A program made the position numbers and the translations under genes. From assembly GCA_027943745.1 (NCBI GenBank), contig AP025763.1, positions 124,001-188,000 on the forward strand: a stretch of 64,000 nt of DNA. Direction: 5' to 3'. The DNA comes from Neptuniibacter victor. GTDB taxonomy: Bacteria > Pseudomonadota > Gammaproteobacteria > Pseudomonadales > Balneatricaceae. Every line of letters starts with the position of its first letter. Position 1 is the first letter of the stretch. Of the stretch, positions 36,674 to 45,548 are shown one piece after another. The notes under the pieces are model-generated. The model saw only the letters and a list, made by a program, of their open reading frames with translations. It did not search any database and had not been told where the DNA came from.

Positions 36674-38070
36674 TGACTATCGCCGTACTGTTTATCACTC
36701 TTTTTGGGTGCATGATTATTGGTATGCCTATCGCAATTGCGTTGGGTTTGTCTTCAGTAACTACTATTTTATTGTTCTCTAACGATTCGTTAGCGTCGAT
36801 CTCTCTTAAGCTTTTTGAAGCTACATCAGAGCATTACACATTATTAGCAATACCATTCTTCATTCTGTCTTCAGCTTTTCTGTCGACAGGTGGTGTGGCT
36901 AAGCGTTTAATCAATTTTGCGGTTGATACGGTTGGTCATATTCGAGGCGGTTTGGCGATGGCTTCCGTCATGGCATGTATGCTGTTTGCTGCGGTGTCAG
37001 GTTCATCTCCAGCAACGGTGGCCGCGATTGGTACTATCTGTATTGCGGGTATGGTGCGTTCAGGTTATCCACAGTCTTTTGCGGCGGGTGTGATCGCAAA
37101 CGCGGGGACATTGGGTATTTTGATTCCCCCTTCTATCGTTATGCTGGTGTATGCGGCAGCGACTGAGGTGTCAGCATCACGCATGTTTATGGCGGGTTTT
37201 ATACCTGGCCTGATGATGGGATTGATCTTGATGATCGCTATTTACATCGTAGCGCGTATTAAGGGTTTACCTTCTCAACCATTTCCGGGCATCAAAGCCT
37301 TAGCTAAATCAGGATTGATTGCATTGGGCGGTTTAATGCTCATTATCATCGTATTAGGTTCAATATACGGTGGTGTGGCTTCGCCGACAGAAGCGGCTGC
37401 AGTTGCTGCTGTTTATGGCTACTTCATTGCGGTGATGGGCTATCGTGATATTGGTCCAATGAAAGGTATTCCATGGCAGAAGGCGGGTGAAAATGTGGTG
37501 TCAGCGGCAGCGCGTAATAGCTTCCAGATGCTAATGGCCTTGCCAAAGTCGATCACTGATCCTGAAGTGAGAAAAGTTCTTTTGGATGCTTCTAAAGTAT
37601 CGATGATGCTTCTGTTTATCATTGCGAATGCGATGCTATTTGCTCATGTTTTAACGACTGAACGTATTCCTCACACGATTGCTGAGCAGATTATGGCTTG
37701 GGGGCTACCTGCTTGGGGTTTCCTAATCGTTGTTAACATCCTGCTGTTGATAGCAGGTAACTTTATGGAGCCTTCTGCGATCTTATTGATCATGGCGCCT
37801 ATCTTGTTCCCTATCGCGATGCAGTTGGGTATTGACCCGATCCATCTAGGTATCATTATGGTTGTTAACATGGAGATCGGGATGTTAACCCCACCCGTAG
37901 GCCTCAATCTCTTTGTAACTGCAGGTATTACTGGGCAGAACATGATATGGGTAATCAAAGCATGTTTACCTTGGCTCTGCCTATTGTTGGGTTTCTTAAT
38001 GTTAATTACTTATATTCCTCAGATCTCTCTATTCCTGCCGGAATATATCGATCACTTGAACGGTTACTAA
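36673..38070 (+). CDS. dctM: TRAP transporter large membrane subunit DctM
   Basis: A 465-residue inner-membrane permease with about 12 hydrophobic segments, which couples dicarboxylate import to the sodium gradient. Family features are the G-M-P-I-A-I-A-L-G start, A-V-S-G-S-S-P-A-T-V-A-A-I-G near 105 and the N-M-E-I-G-M-L-T-P-P-V-G-L-N-L-F segment near 397. An extra hydrophilic stretch around 255-300 sits between helices. It is followed by a strong terminator. Confidence 0.95.
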   Translation: MTIAVLFITLFGCMIIGMPIAIALGLSSVTTILLFSNDSLASISLKLFEATSEHYTLLAIPFFILSSAFLSTGGVAKRLINFAVDTVGHIRGGLAMASVMACMLFAAVSGSSPATVAAIGTICIAGMVRSGYPQSFAAGVIANAGTLGILIPPSIVMLVYAAATEVSASRMFMAGFIPGLMMGLILMIAIYIVARIKGLPSQPFPGIKALAKSGLIALGGLMLIIIVLGSIYGGVASPTEAAAVAAVYGYFIAVMGYRDIGPMKGIPWQKAGENVVSAAARNSFQMLMALPKSITDPEVRKVLLDASKVSMMLLFIIANAMLFAHVLTTERIPHTIAEQIMAWGLPAWGFLIVVNILLLIAGNFMEPSAILLIMAPILFPIAMQLGIDPIHLGIIMVVNMEIGMLTPPVGLNLFVTAGITGQNMIWVIKACLPWLCLLLGFLMLITYIPQISLFLPEYIDHLNGY

Positions 38071-38141
38071 CGAATATCGACCCAAAAGTCAGGGGGCTGT
38101 CCTCTATGCCCCCGCGCTTTAATCTGTTGATTAGTGCATTA

Positions 38142-38167
38142 ACCACCGCTTGCGGTGGTTTTTTTTG
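38142..38167 (+). terminator. Terminator of dctPQM
   Basis: AACCACCGC / GCGGTGGTT hairpin followed by TTTTTT. Confidence 0.92.
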
Positions 38168-38242
38168 GCCTAAATTGGGCTGTTATGCGTTCAACAGGTA
38201 TAATCACTGGCTTATGTTTATCTATTCGAGAAGAGATACTAG

Positions 38243-38749
38243 GTGTTAGGTTATATCGCAGCGCTGTGGGGCATTACCGGAATTAGTCTTTTATTAGGCA
38301 GTGCCATCTATCGATTGAGCGCAATTGGCTTGGAAACGTTCTCCTATCAATTGGATTGGTATCATTGGATCGCATTGGCCGTCAGTATTGCTTTTATGGG
38401 GTTTGCCGAAGGCTATAGGGGCTTTCAACAGGCGTGGTCTCCTCGTGTGGCCGCCCGGTTGTTGTATCTATCTCAAAATGCATCGCCGTTGCGGACTATT
38501 CTCGCTCCTTTGTTCTGTATGGGGTTTTTCTCCATTGTGCGTAAACGCATGATTGTTACTTATTGTCTGACCCTTGGTATTGTCGGTATGGTGCTACTAG
38601 TTCATCAATTAGAGCAGCCATGGCGCGGTATTGTGGATCTGGGTGTGGTTACTGGGCTTGTTTGGGGGTTAACCTCATTGTTTCTGTTTACCCTGCAGGC
38701 GTTCTTTGGTCCGCGTTTTGAGCACTCGCCAGAGATGCCTCAGTCGTAA
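38243..38749 (+). CDS. Hypothetical four-helix membrane protein
   Basis: A 168-residue protein with four predicted transmembrane segments (about 3-25, 43-58, 85-118, 130-155). I recognise no family motif. It begins with GTG, preceded by a weak AGAGA. It ends 15 bp before the pseudouridine synthase gene, so the two may be one transcription unit. Function unknown. Confidence 0.7.
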   Translation: MLGYIAALWGITGISLLLGSAIYRLSAIGLETFSYQLDWYHWIALAVSIAFMGFAEGYRGFQQAWSPRVAARLLYLSQNASPLRTILAPLFCMGFFSIVRKRMIVTYCLTLGIVGMVLLVHQLEQPWRGIVDLGVVTGLVWGLTSLFLFTLQAFFGPRFEHSPEMPQS

Positions 38750-38764
38750 CTATTACCTATTCCT

Positions 38765-39700
38765 ATGAGCGCAGATAAAAATGGATTTTGGCTGTCTTTT
38801 CCTGTTTTTATTGATTGTGAATCATTATCTGATTTTCTAGTTGAGAGATTGTCCGCAGGCCATCAGGCTGTGCTTGATGATCTATTTTCGCAGCAATGTA
38901 TCTACTTAGATGATCTCGCAGCATCGCCTCAGCAAAATATACAGGCAGGTCAGAACGTCCGTTTGTTTCTTTCAGAGCATCATGAAGAAACAGTAGATAC
39001 GGGTTGGCAACTGATCTGGGAAAATGATGAAATGATGGCGGTTTTCAAGCCTCATCTTTTACCTGTAAGTCGAACCACACGTAATTTATATAACACGCTT
39101 ATCTCTCTTATTCGGCGGGAAACGCCGTATGTTCGCGCGCACTTATTGCATCGTTTGGATACTGAAACGGCTGGTGTGATGATGGTGGCAAAAAATAGTG
39201 AGGCTGACAAAAAATGGAAACCAAAGTTAGATCAGCTCATTAGTCGAAAGATTTATCATGCTTGGGTCGATGGTTCTCCTCAATGGGAGGAACTGCTGTT
39301 TGAGTGTGAGCTATCTGTGAAAACGGGGAGTGCTATACGCAGTCAGGTTTATGTTGTAGATCCTCAATGTTTAGATCTATTTCCAAAGCCTAAATTGAGC
39401 AAGACTGGGTTTAAAGTATTGCGCCGAGAAGCAGGGAAAACGCTAATAGAGTGCCAACTTTTTACTGGCCGTAAACATCAGATTAGGGCTCAATTAGCTC
39501 ATCTTGGCTACCCCATTATCGGGGATAAAGTTTATGCGCATCAAGGGTATTATTATCTGAAGCGAATAGATGAGGGGCTAAGTAGAGATGATCTACACAC
39601 GCTAGGATCGCCATTTCATTGCTTAACAGCAGTAAAATTGCGCTTGCAGGGAGGAGTTGTTATTGAACTCCCCGCAAGCGTTAAACCGGTTAAACTTTAA
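38765..39700 (+). CDS. RluA-family pseudouridine synthase
   Basis: A 311-residue RNA-modifying enzyme. The catalytic motif is H-R-L-D-T-E-T-A-G near residue 125, with catalytic Asp, and [16 protein letters not shown] near 240 is the second family signature. An S4-like RNA-binding region is not obvious at the N-terminus. The target (rRNA or tRNA position) cannot be deduced. Its last 11 bases overlap the end of the convergent chemoreceptor gene. Confidence 0.88.
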   Translation: MSADKNGFWLSFPVFIDCESLSDFLVERLSAGHQAVLDDLFSQQCIYLDDLAASPQQNIQAGQNVRLFLSEHHEETVDTGWQLIWENDEMMAVFKPHLLPVSRTTRNLYNTLISLIRRETPYVRAHLLHRLDTETAGVMMVAKNSEADKKWKPKLDQLISRKIYHAWVDGSPQWEELLFECELSVKTGSAIRSQVYVVDPQCLDLFPKPKLSKTGFKVLRREAGKTLIECQLFTGRKHQIRAQLAHLGYPIIGDKVYAHQGYYYLKRIDEGLSRDDLHTLGSPFHCLTAVKLRLQGGVVIELPASVKPVKL

Positions 39701-41387
39701 ATTGACCGACAATGCCTGATAAGCGTTGCTCCAACTGAGATAGCTCTGTTGAAGTCATCGATAGCTCCTCTGCGCTGCTCGCCGAATGTTCGGCAATGTC
39801 AGCAACCTGTTGTACGTTTCGGCTAATCTCTTCCGCTACTGATGTTTGCTCCTCTGCAGCACTCGCAATCTGAGTATTCATTTCAGTAATGGTGCCGACG
39901 GAATGGGTTATAGTGTTGAGAGAGTCACTCGCTTGTGCTGCTCTGTCTACCGTATTGGTGCTTTGTGTTTTGCTGCTGTCCATGACAGAAACTGCTTTCT
40001 GAGCGCCGCTTTGTAGACTTTCAATCATGCCTCTTATTTCATCAGTACTCTGTTGGGTACGGTTTGCTAATGTTCTTACTTCGTCTGCTACAACCGAAAA
40101 GCCCCGTCCAAATTCACCTGCTCGCGCTGCCTCGATTGCTGCGTTGAGTGCCAGTAGATTGGTTTGGTCTGCGATGGAAGTAATTACATTGACTACATTG
40201 CCAATCTCTTCTGCATCAGAGCGTAAAACATCAATGACTTCAGAGGCTTGGTCTATCTCCCCAGAGAGTGAGCTAATAGCACTAATAGTGCCATCTACGG
40301 TTCCTTTACCCGTGTTAGCTTCATCATCTGCACTTTGTGCGGCATTGGCTGCATTTGAGGCATTGCCTGCAACTTGTTGTGCAGCGGCCGCCATTTGATG
40401 AACCGCAGCAGCGGCTTGTGCTGTTTCATGGCGCTGTTGCTCCACATTGCTATGGGTTTCATCAACAACATGATTCATTTTACGGATCGATTCGCAAAGG
40501 TCATTGATACCGCCTTTAAGATCGGTGACAAGTATCTGTATTTTATCAGCAAATTCGTTAAACCCTTGAGATACTTGACCTACTTCATCATTGCTCTGTA
40601 CTTCGAGTCTGCGGGTTAGATCGCCATCACCTTTGCTGATATCTAATAACGCAAGGGCTGTCTGGCGTAGAGGTTTAGTTACTTTGTTTGCAATAAACAA
40701 GCTAAATAAAATGGACAGCCCGGCAAGTCCGATACCTAATCCAGCGATAATAAGCATAGAGTTAGCGATTTCATCGCTGACTTTTTGTTCGGCAACAGCA
40801 ACGGCATCATCAATATCATCAATATAAAAACCGGTGCCAATCATCCAGTTAAGTTCTGGGATTGTGACCGCATAACTCAATTTAGTGACTTCTGTGTTCT
40901 TTGACGGTTTGTTCCACATATAAGAGACAAAGCCGCCGCCGTTTTGTGCTTTGGACATCAGCTCTTTTATAAATTGTTTACCATTTGGGTCTGCTAAATT
41001 GATTAGGTTTTTACCTTCATTTGCGCGTTTAGGTCGTAAAACAACATTGACACCGCTGTATTCAAAAGCAAAAACATAACCGTCACCACTTTCCCCAAAG
41101 GTGATTGAACGAAGTTGATCAGCCACTGCTTTTTTGACATTTTCATCATTACTGCCCATCGCTTTTTGGATCAAAGGAAGTGCAGAGCTCTTCGCAACTT
41201 CAATATTGCTTTTGAGTGTCTCTTTTTTGAGTTCATACATAGAGGAGCGAATACTTTCGACCTCTTGCTCTCCCAGAAGCGTCAGCCGTGCTTGCACAAA
41301 CCACATGACCAACAGAACCGTAATGAGAATGGGGGCAATCGTAAGCAATAAGATTTTTTGTTTCAGTGTCACGTTACTCATAGGCAT
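39690..41387 (-). CDS. Methyl-accepting chemotaxis protein with single-Cache sensor
   Basis: A 565-residue chemoreceptor. Helices at about 11-29 and 208-230 flank a periplasmic sCache_2-like domain (G-D-G-Y-V-F-A-F-E near 100, [11 protein letters not shown] near 180). HAMP (about 232-285) and signalling domain ([20 protein letters not shown] tip near 412-430) follow. Such Cache receptors usually sense small organic acids. There is an alternative start two codons downstream. No pentapeptide tail is seen at the C-terminus (ends G-Q-F-K-V). Confidence 0.9.
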   Translation of the reverse strand: MPMSNVTLKQKILLLTIAPILITVLLVMWFVQARLTLLGEQEVESIRSSMYELKKETLKSNIEVAKSSALPLIQKAMGSNDENVKKAVADQLRSITFGESGDGYVFAFEYSGVNVVLRPKRANEGKNLINLADPNGKQFIKELMSKAQNGGGFVSYMWNKPSKNTEVTKLSYAVTIPELNWMIGTGFYIDDIDDAVAVAEQKVSDEIANSMLIIAGLGIGLAGLSILFSLFIANKVTKPLRQTALALLDISKGDGDLTRRLEVQSNDEVGQVSQGFNEFADKIQILVTDLKGGINDLCESIRKMNHVVDETHSNVEQQRHETAQAAAAVHQMAAAAQQVAGNASNAANAAQSADDEANTGKGTVDGTISAISSLSGEIDQASEVIDVLRSDAEEIGNVVNVITSIADQTNLLALNAAIEAARAGEFGRGFSVVADEVRTLANRTQQSTDEIRGMIESLQSGAQKAVSVMDSSKTQSTNTVDRAAQASDSLNTITHSVGTITEMNTQIASAAEEQTSVAEEISRNVQQVADIAEHSASSAEELSMTSTELSQLEQRLSGIVGQFKV

Positions 41388-41760
41388 CTCATTTTTCAGT
41401 TAGGTTCAATTTAATTATTAGCGATTAATCAAAAAAGGTAGCGCGTATCGGCTGTAGATGTGGCATAGATCAATAAAAAGCTGAAAATATATTAACTTTT
41501 ATTAATGTATATATCTATGAGTGTAACTGTTTGAAATAGATGAAGTTTTCAGGGAGGTTGTTCGGTTTGTCTTGGTGTTTTAGCAGATGTTATTAGCTAG
41601 GTTGTTGAATAATAAGCAGTTGTTCTGTACCAAGGGCGAACAAGGTGAAGAGGGGAGACTGGTTGGAGGAAAGGTTAGGCAGATAAGCGGAATCAATTAA
41701 GAGAAACTCTTATGTATTTATCTCAAAAGATCCCGCAGATAGGGTTTACTATGCAATGTT
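41388..41760. other. Intergenic region without recognised gene
   Basis: This 373-bp stretch lies between the start of the chemoreceptor gene and the end of ilvA, both on the minus strand. It is AT-rich, with an imperfect inverted repeat around 41489-41515 (TATATTAA...TTAATGTATA). I found no convincing sigma-28 or sigma-54 promoter and no clear ilvA terminator. It should hold the chemoreceptor promoter. Confidence 0.5.
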
Positions 41761-43278
41761 TTAGCCTAAGAATAGTTGATAGGCTTTATTATCTGTTTCT
41801 TCCCAATAGTTATAACCAATTTCGGCTAAAAATGTGCCGACTTGATCGCGTTCAGCTTCCGGCACTTGCATTCCAACGAGTACACGACCATAAGCTGCGC
41901 CATGATTGCGGTAATGGAACATTGAAATGTTCCATTTGCCACCCAGCTTACTCAGGAAGTTCATAAGTGCACCAGGACGTTCAGGGAACTCAAAGCGATA
42001 GATCACTTCATTGTCTAGGGTTTGCGGTGCATGGCCTCCGACCATATAGCGGACATGAATTTTGGCAATTTCATTTTCGCTTAGATCTTCAACTTCATAT
42101 GACTTTTCGCGTAGCTCGGAAACCAATTCATCACGGCCATCTCCGCCGGATTTTAATTGGATGCCTGCAAATACGATGGCATTACTGTCGTCGCTATAGC
42201 GATAGTTGAACTCAGTTATATTGCGCTTGCCTAAGGCTGAGCAGAACTTTTTAAAGCTGCCTGGTTTTTCTGGGATACGGGCAGCAATGATCGCTTCGCG
42301 TTTTTCACCTAGCTCAGAGCGTTCGGCTATGTGACGCAAGCGGTCAAAATTCACGTTTGCACCGGAATCGATAGCGATTAAGGTTTGCGCATTGACTGAT
42401 TCACGAGCCACATATTTTTTTAGCCCTGCGACGCCAAGTGCGCCTGCAGGTTCACAGATAGAACGAGTATCGTCATAGATATCTTTGATCGCTGCACATA
42501 TTTCGTCGGTTGAGACTGTAATGACCTCATCAACATACTTTTTAGCGACTTCAAATGTATTTTCACCGATTGTAGCTACCGCAACGCCATCAGCAAAGAT
42601 GCCTACTTGTTCAAGTGTGACTCGATCTCCTGCATCTAGAGCTGCTTTGAGACACGCTGAATCTTCAGATTCAACGCCAATGACTTTCGTGTCAGGCCGA
42701 AGATACTTAACATAAGCGGCGATACCTGCCACTAAGCCTCCACCGCCGACCGGAACAAAGATCGCATCGATAGAGCCTGATTCTTGGCGCAAAATCTCCA
42801 TCGCAACCGTGCCCTGACCAGCAATAACATCGGGATCATCGAAAGGGTGGACATAAGTCATCCCTTTTTCCTCGACAAGCTTTTGGGCATAAGCTGATGC
42901 TTCATCGAACGCATCGCCATGTAAAATAACTTTACCGCCCAAGCGTCGGACATTATTAACTTTCACATCTGGAGTTGTTTTAGGCATAACAATTGTCGCT
43001 TTAACACCGAGATGCTTTGCTGACATGGCTAAGCCTTGTGCATGGTTGCCTGCAGAGGCAGCGACAACGCCGCAAGCACGCTCTTCTGCTGAGAGTTTCG
43101 ACATCTTGTTGTACGCGCCACGTATCTTGAAAGAGAATACGGGTTGCTCATCTTCGCGTTTTAGCATAATTCGATTATTCAGACGCTCAGACAGGCCTTT
43201 GGCTTCATCTAACGGTGTTTCGATAGCAACATCGTAAACACGCGCTTCTAATATTTTCTTAATATAACGGTCTGGCAT
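41761..43278 (-). CDS. ilvA: Threonine ammonia-lyase, biosynthetic
   Basis: Deaminates threonine to 2-oxobutanoate, the first step toward isoleucine. A 505-residue full-length enzyme: PLP lysine in F-S-F-K-I-R-G-A near 50-57, the glycine loop V-G-G-G-G-L near 177, and two C-terminal ACT-like regulatory domains (about 325-400 and 420-500) for isoleucine feedback. It is divergent from rpiA, an arrangement common in gammaproteobacteria. Confidence 0.96.
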   Translation of the reverse strand: MPDRYIKKILEARVYDVAIETPLDEAKGLSERLNNRIMLKREDEQPVFSFKIRGAYNKMSKLSAEERACGVVAASAGNHAQGLAMSAKHLGVKATIVMPKTTPDVKVNNVRRLGGKVILHGDAFDEASAYAQKLVEEKGMTYVHPFDDPDVIAGQGTVAMEILRQESGSIDAIFVPVGGGGLVAGIAAYVKYLRPDTKVIGVESEDSACLKAALDAGDRVTLEQVGIFADGVAVATIGENTFEVAKKYVDEVITVSTDEICAAIKDIYDDTRSICEPAGALGVAGLKKYVARESVNAQTLIAIDSGANVNFDRLRHIAERSELGEKREAIIAARIPEKPGSFKKFCSALGKRNITEFNYRYSDDSNAIVFAGIQLKSGGDGRDELVSELREKSYEVEDLSENEIAKIHVRYMVGGHAPQTLDNEVIYRFEFPERPGALMNFLSKLGGKWNISMFHYRNHGAAYGRVLVGMQVPEAERDQVGTFLAEIGYNYWEETDNKAYQLFLG

Positions 43279-43441
43279 AGGAGTTACTTCGTCTGAAAAT
43301 TCAAATTGGAGAGAAATGGTAAAGGCAAAGCCGTATTGCGTCTACAAGATGGACGCTATGCAGCGTATAATTTACTCAGTTTTCAATAATTATTAGCAAA
43401 AACAGTGCGCTTTGCCGTGCTGTTAAGCACAGGTGCCTATC

Positions 43442-44113
43442 ATGACGCAGGATGAGATGAAAAAAGCAGTTGCCGACGCTGCTGTGGAGTACATCAAACC
43501 TAAACTGAATAAAGAAAGTATTGTTGGTGTAGGTACTGGCTCTACAGCAAACTTTTTTATTGACGCTCTCGCTGAGATAAAACATATGTTCGATGGCGCG
43601 GTTGCTAGCTCCGAAGCTACAGCTGAACGTCTTAAGGGGCACGGTATTCAAGTGTTTGATATGAACTCCGTTGCTGAGATGGAAGTGTATGTTGATGGCG
43701 CTGATGAGTTTGATTCCGGTCTCAATCTGGTAAAAGGCGGGGGTGGTGCTTTAACGCGCGAGAAGATCGTCGCAGCGGTAGCGAAAGAGTTTGTTTGTAT
43801 TGTTGATAGTACGAAAAAAGTTGGCTTTCTTGGTGAATTTCCTTTGCCTGTCGAAGTGATTCCAATGGCGCGTTCGCAAGTGGCTAGAGAGCTTGTGAAA
43901 CTAGATGGAATGCCGGTTTGGCGTGAAGGTTTCACAACCGATAATGGTAATGTCATTTTGGATGTTCATGATATGGAGATCATGCACGCGAAGGAACTAG
44001 AAACGCAGATAAATAATATTGTAGGTGTTGTGACCAATGGTTTATTTGCCAATCGAGGCGCGGATGTTGTCTTAATGGGCACGCCAGAGGGTGTTGAGAC
44101 TATTACGCTGTAA
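43442..44113 (+). CDS. rpiA: Ribose-5-phosphate isomerase A
   Basis: Interconverts ribose 5-phosphate and ribulose 5-phosphate in the pentose phosphate pathway. The start ATG 43442 gives M-T-Q-D-E-M-K-K, matching the E. coli protein start, with AGGTG six bases before; GTG 43433 is rejected. 223 residues with G-V-G-T-G-S-T near 29, D-G-A-D-E near 83 and K-G-G-G-G-A near 94 as active-site loops. Confidence 0.96.
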   Translation: MTQDEMKKAVADAAVEYIKPKLNKESIVGVGTGSTANFFIDALAEIKHMFDGAVASSEATAERLKGHGIQVFDMNSVAEMEVYVDGADEFDSGLNLVKGGGGALTREKIVAAVAKEFVCIVDSTKKVGFLGEFPLPVEVIPMARSQVARELVKLDGMPVWREGFTTDNGNVILDVHDMEIMHAKELETQINNIVGVVTNGLFANRGADVVLMGTPEGVETITL

Positions 44114-44127
44114 ATCCTAATACTGAT

Positions 44128-44157
44128 AAAAAAGCCCCGCTGATGCGGGGCTTTTTT
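44128..44157. terminator. Bidirectional terminator
   Basis: AAAAAAGCCCCGC / GCGGGGCTTTTTT with TGAT loop between rpiA and the leftward small membrane-protein gene. Confidence 0.95.
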
Positions 44158-44184
44158 ATTTAAGATCGGTGATTGTTATATGTG

Positions 44185-44484
44185 CTAAGTGCCATTCGTT
44201 GCACGTTTTTCTCTTCTGATTTTATCGGTACAGCGCCAGCCCCCCATCAAAGCCAGGCCGATAAATAGAAAGGCGGTTATCTCAATGCTATTACTGACGA
44301 GCATAAGCTGCGAGTGGTAAATGCTTGAAACCCCGATTACTGTGCCCGCGATACAGATACAGGCTGCTGCACCTAGTAAAAAAGCAGTGCGGATAGTTAG
44401 TGCTTTTTTAGCACACCATTGAGCGAGTAAACCTATGCTTAGCCAGTAGGAGAGTAAGAGTGCAATTGCGGTTAAATTATCCAT
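44185..44484 (-). CDS. Small hypothetical membrane protein
   Basis: 99 residues with three predicted transmembrane helices (about 4-24, 33-53, 64-83) and a basic, charged C-terminus. No family recognised. It stands alone between rpiA and the MerR-type gene, with a short intergenic gap of about 95 bp to the latter on the same strand. It could be expressed with it, but no function can be inferred. Confidence 0.6.
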   Translation of the reverse strand: MDNLTAIALLLSYWLSIGLLAQWCAKKALTIRTAFLLGAAACICIAGTVIGVSSIYHSQLMLVSNSIEITAFLFIGLALMGGWRCTDKIRREKRATNGT

Positions 44485-44578
44485 AGCGCTGTTATCTTTT
44501 AGAGTCAGATAGAGGTGAGGTTATTGTATCAGGTGATAGTTATAAAAGAGCTAGGATGATCAATAGAATCATAAAGGT

Positions 44579-44977
44579 TTAATGTTTTAGAAAATCGATG
44601 ATTGGACAATCTGAGACTGAACCGTCACCGCAGCATAGACCTGAGAGACTTTCTAGTGAATCTTGCAGCTTCTGTAGTTCACTAATTTTGCTTTTAACTA
44701 AGGTTATTTTATCTTCAACATGTTGTTTAACGAGCGCTGAACTTGTTTCTGGATTGATTTGCAAGGACAGTAATTCGGTTATCTCTTGAAGTGAAAAACC
44801 GAGATCCTTACAACGTTTAATGAAATGTAGGCGTTGCAAAACCGATTCTGAATAGATTCGATAACCGGCTTCTGAGCGGTTTGGGGAGGGGATAAGGCCT
44901 CGTTGTTCGTAATAACGAACCGTCTCTACACTAAGGTTTGTGAGTTTGGCGACCTGTCCAATTTTGAGCTGTTTCAT
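44579..44977 (-). CDS. MerR-family metal regulator, CueR-like
   Basis: A 132-residue MerR regulator: N-terminal winged helix (I-G-Q-V-A-K-L-T-N-L-S-V-E-T-V-R-Y-Y-E-Q-R-G-L), a dimerisation helix and a C-terminal metal loop. The loop C-G-D-G-S-V-S-D-C-P-I-I has two cysteines with seven residues between, as in CueR, and the position equal to CueR Ser77 is Ser rather than the Cys of zinc or mercury sensors. I therefore predict Cu(I)/Ag(I) sensing; an additional Cys before the loop recalls ZntR. No copper ATPase or chaperone is adjacent. The start is tight: GAGGG directly precedes the ATG. Confidence 0.82.
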   Translation of the reverse strand: MKQLKIGQVAKLTNLSVETVRYYEQRGLIPSPNRSEAGYRIYSESVLQRLHFIKRCKDLGFSLQEITELLSLQINPETSSALVKQHVEDKITLVKSKISELQKLQDSLESLSGLCCGDGSVSDCPIIDFLKH

Positions 44978-45034
44978 CCCTCATGTTTAGCATAGAGGGA
45001 AAAACAGCTCAACGCTTTTTAACTGTCGGATCGT

Positions 45035-45157
45035 TTAAAGCGTAACACGGCTTAGCGCGATGCTAGCAGGCATAGTGATCCATGCGATTGCAGCTAAGTT
45101 AATGATGATCCACGCGAAGCCAGAAGAGTCGCGGAAATTTTCGTTATGTTCGGCCAT
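45035..45157 (-). CDS. Small membrane protein, 40 residues
   Basis: A short frame starting at ATG 45157 with AGGGGTG about seven bases before it. The 40-residue product has a polar start (M-A-E-H-N-E-N-F-R) and one hydrophobic helix (about 16-37). It lies 57 bp upstream of the CueR-like regulator gene on the same strand, so may share its promoter. The longer frame from 45232 lacks support. Function unknown; called from the good RBS and membrane-helix character. Confidence 0.5.
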   Translation of the reverse strand: MAEHNENFRDSSGFAWIIINLAAIAWITMPASIALSRVTL

Positions 45158-45548
45158 GATAGTCACCCCTGTTTTAGATAAAACGGTACCGGCCCTTCTA
45201 TGAAGTAAACAGCATGTTACTTCGTCTCTCATATGAGCCCGAACCCTTTTGGGTTTCTTTTGGCAAGAGAGATAGAACGGGTTAGCGCCGTGGTTAAAAT
45301 TGCATAGAACTGTCTTGGGTTGTCTGGTTTCAGATCCCCTAACGGCGCGGAATTTTAGCAGGCTTGGTTAAACTTTGATAGGCAAAATGTATTGGCTATT
45401 AGTACTTGATAGTTATTAAGTATCATTGGTGTTTGTGTGGTTATTTTTTGGTTATATGAAACTTTCGTCAATTAAACGGTGTTTTTCTTATCCGGTTAGG
45501 TTTCTATTCATTAAATTGGATTATGATAAGAGTACTGTCGTTAGGTAT

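Noticed and set aside
45241-45370. Possible IS remnant or structured leader upstream of the DUF748 gene (GCGCCGT...ACGGCGC)
   Set aside because: The matching blocks are not in collinear order for a continuous stem or terminal repeats, and no duplication flanks them.
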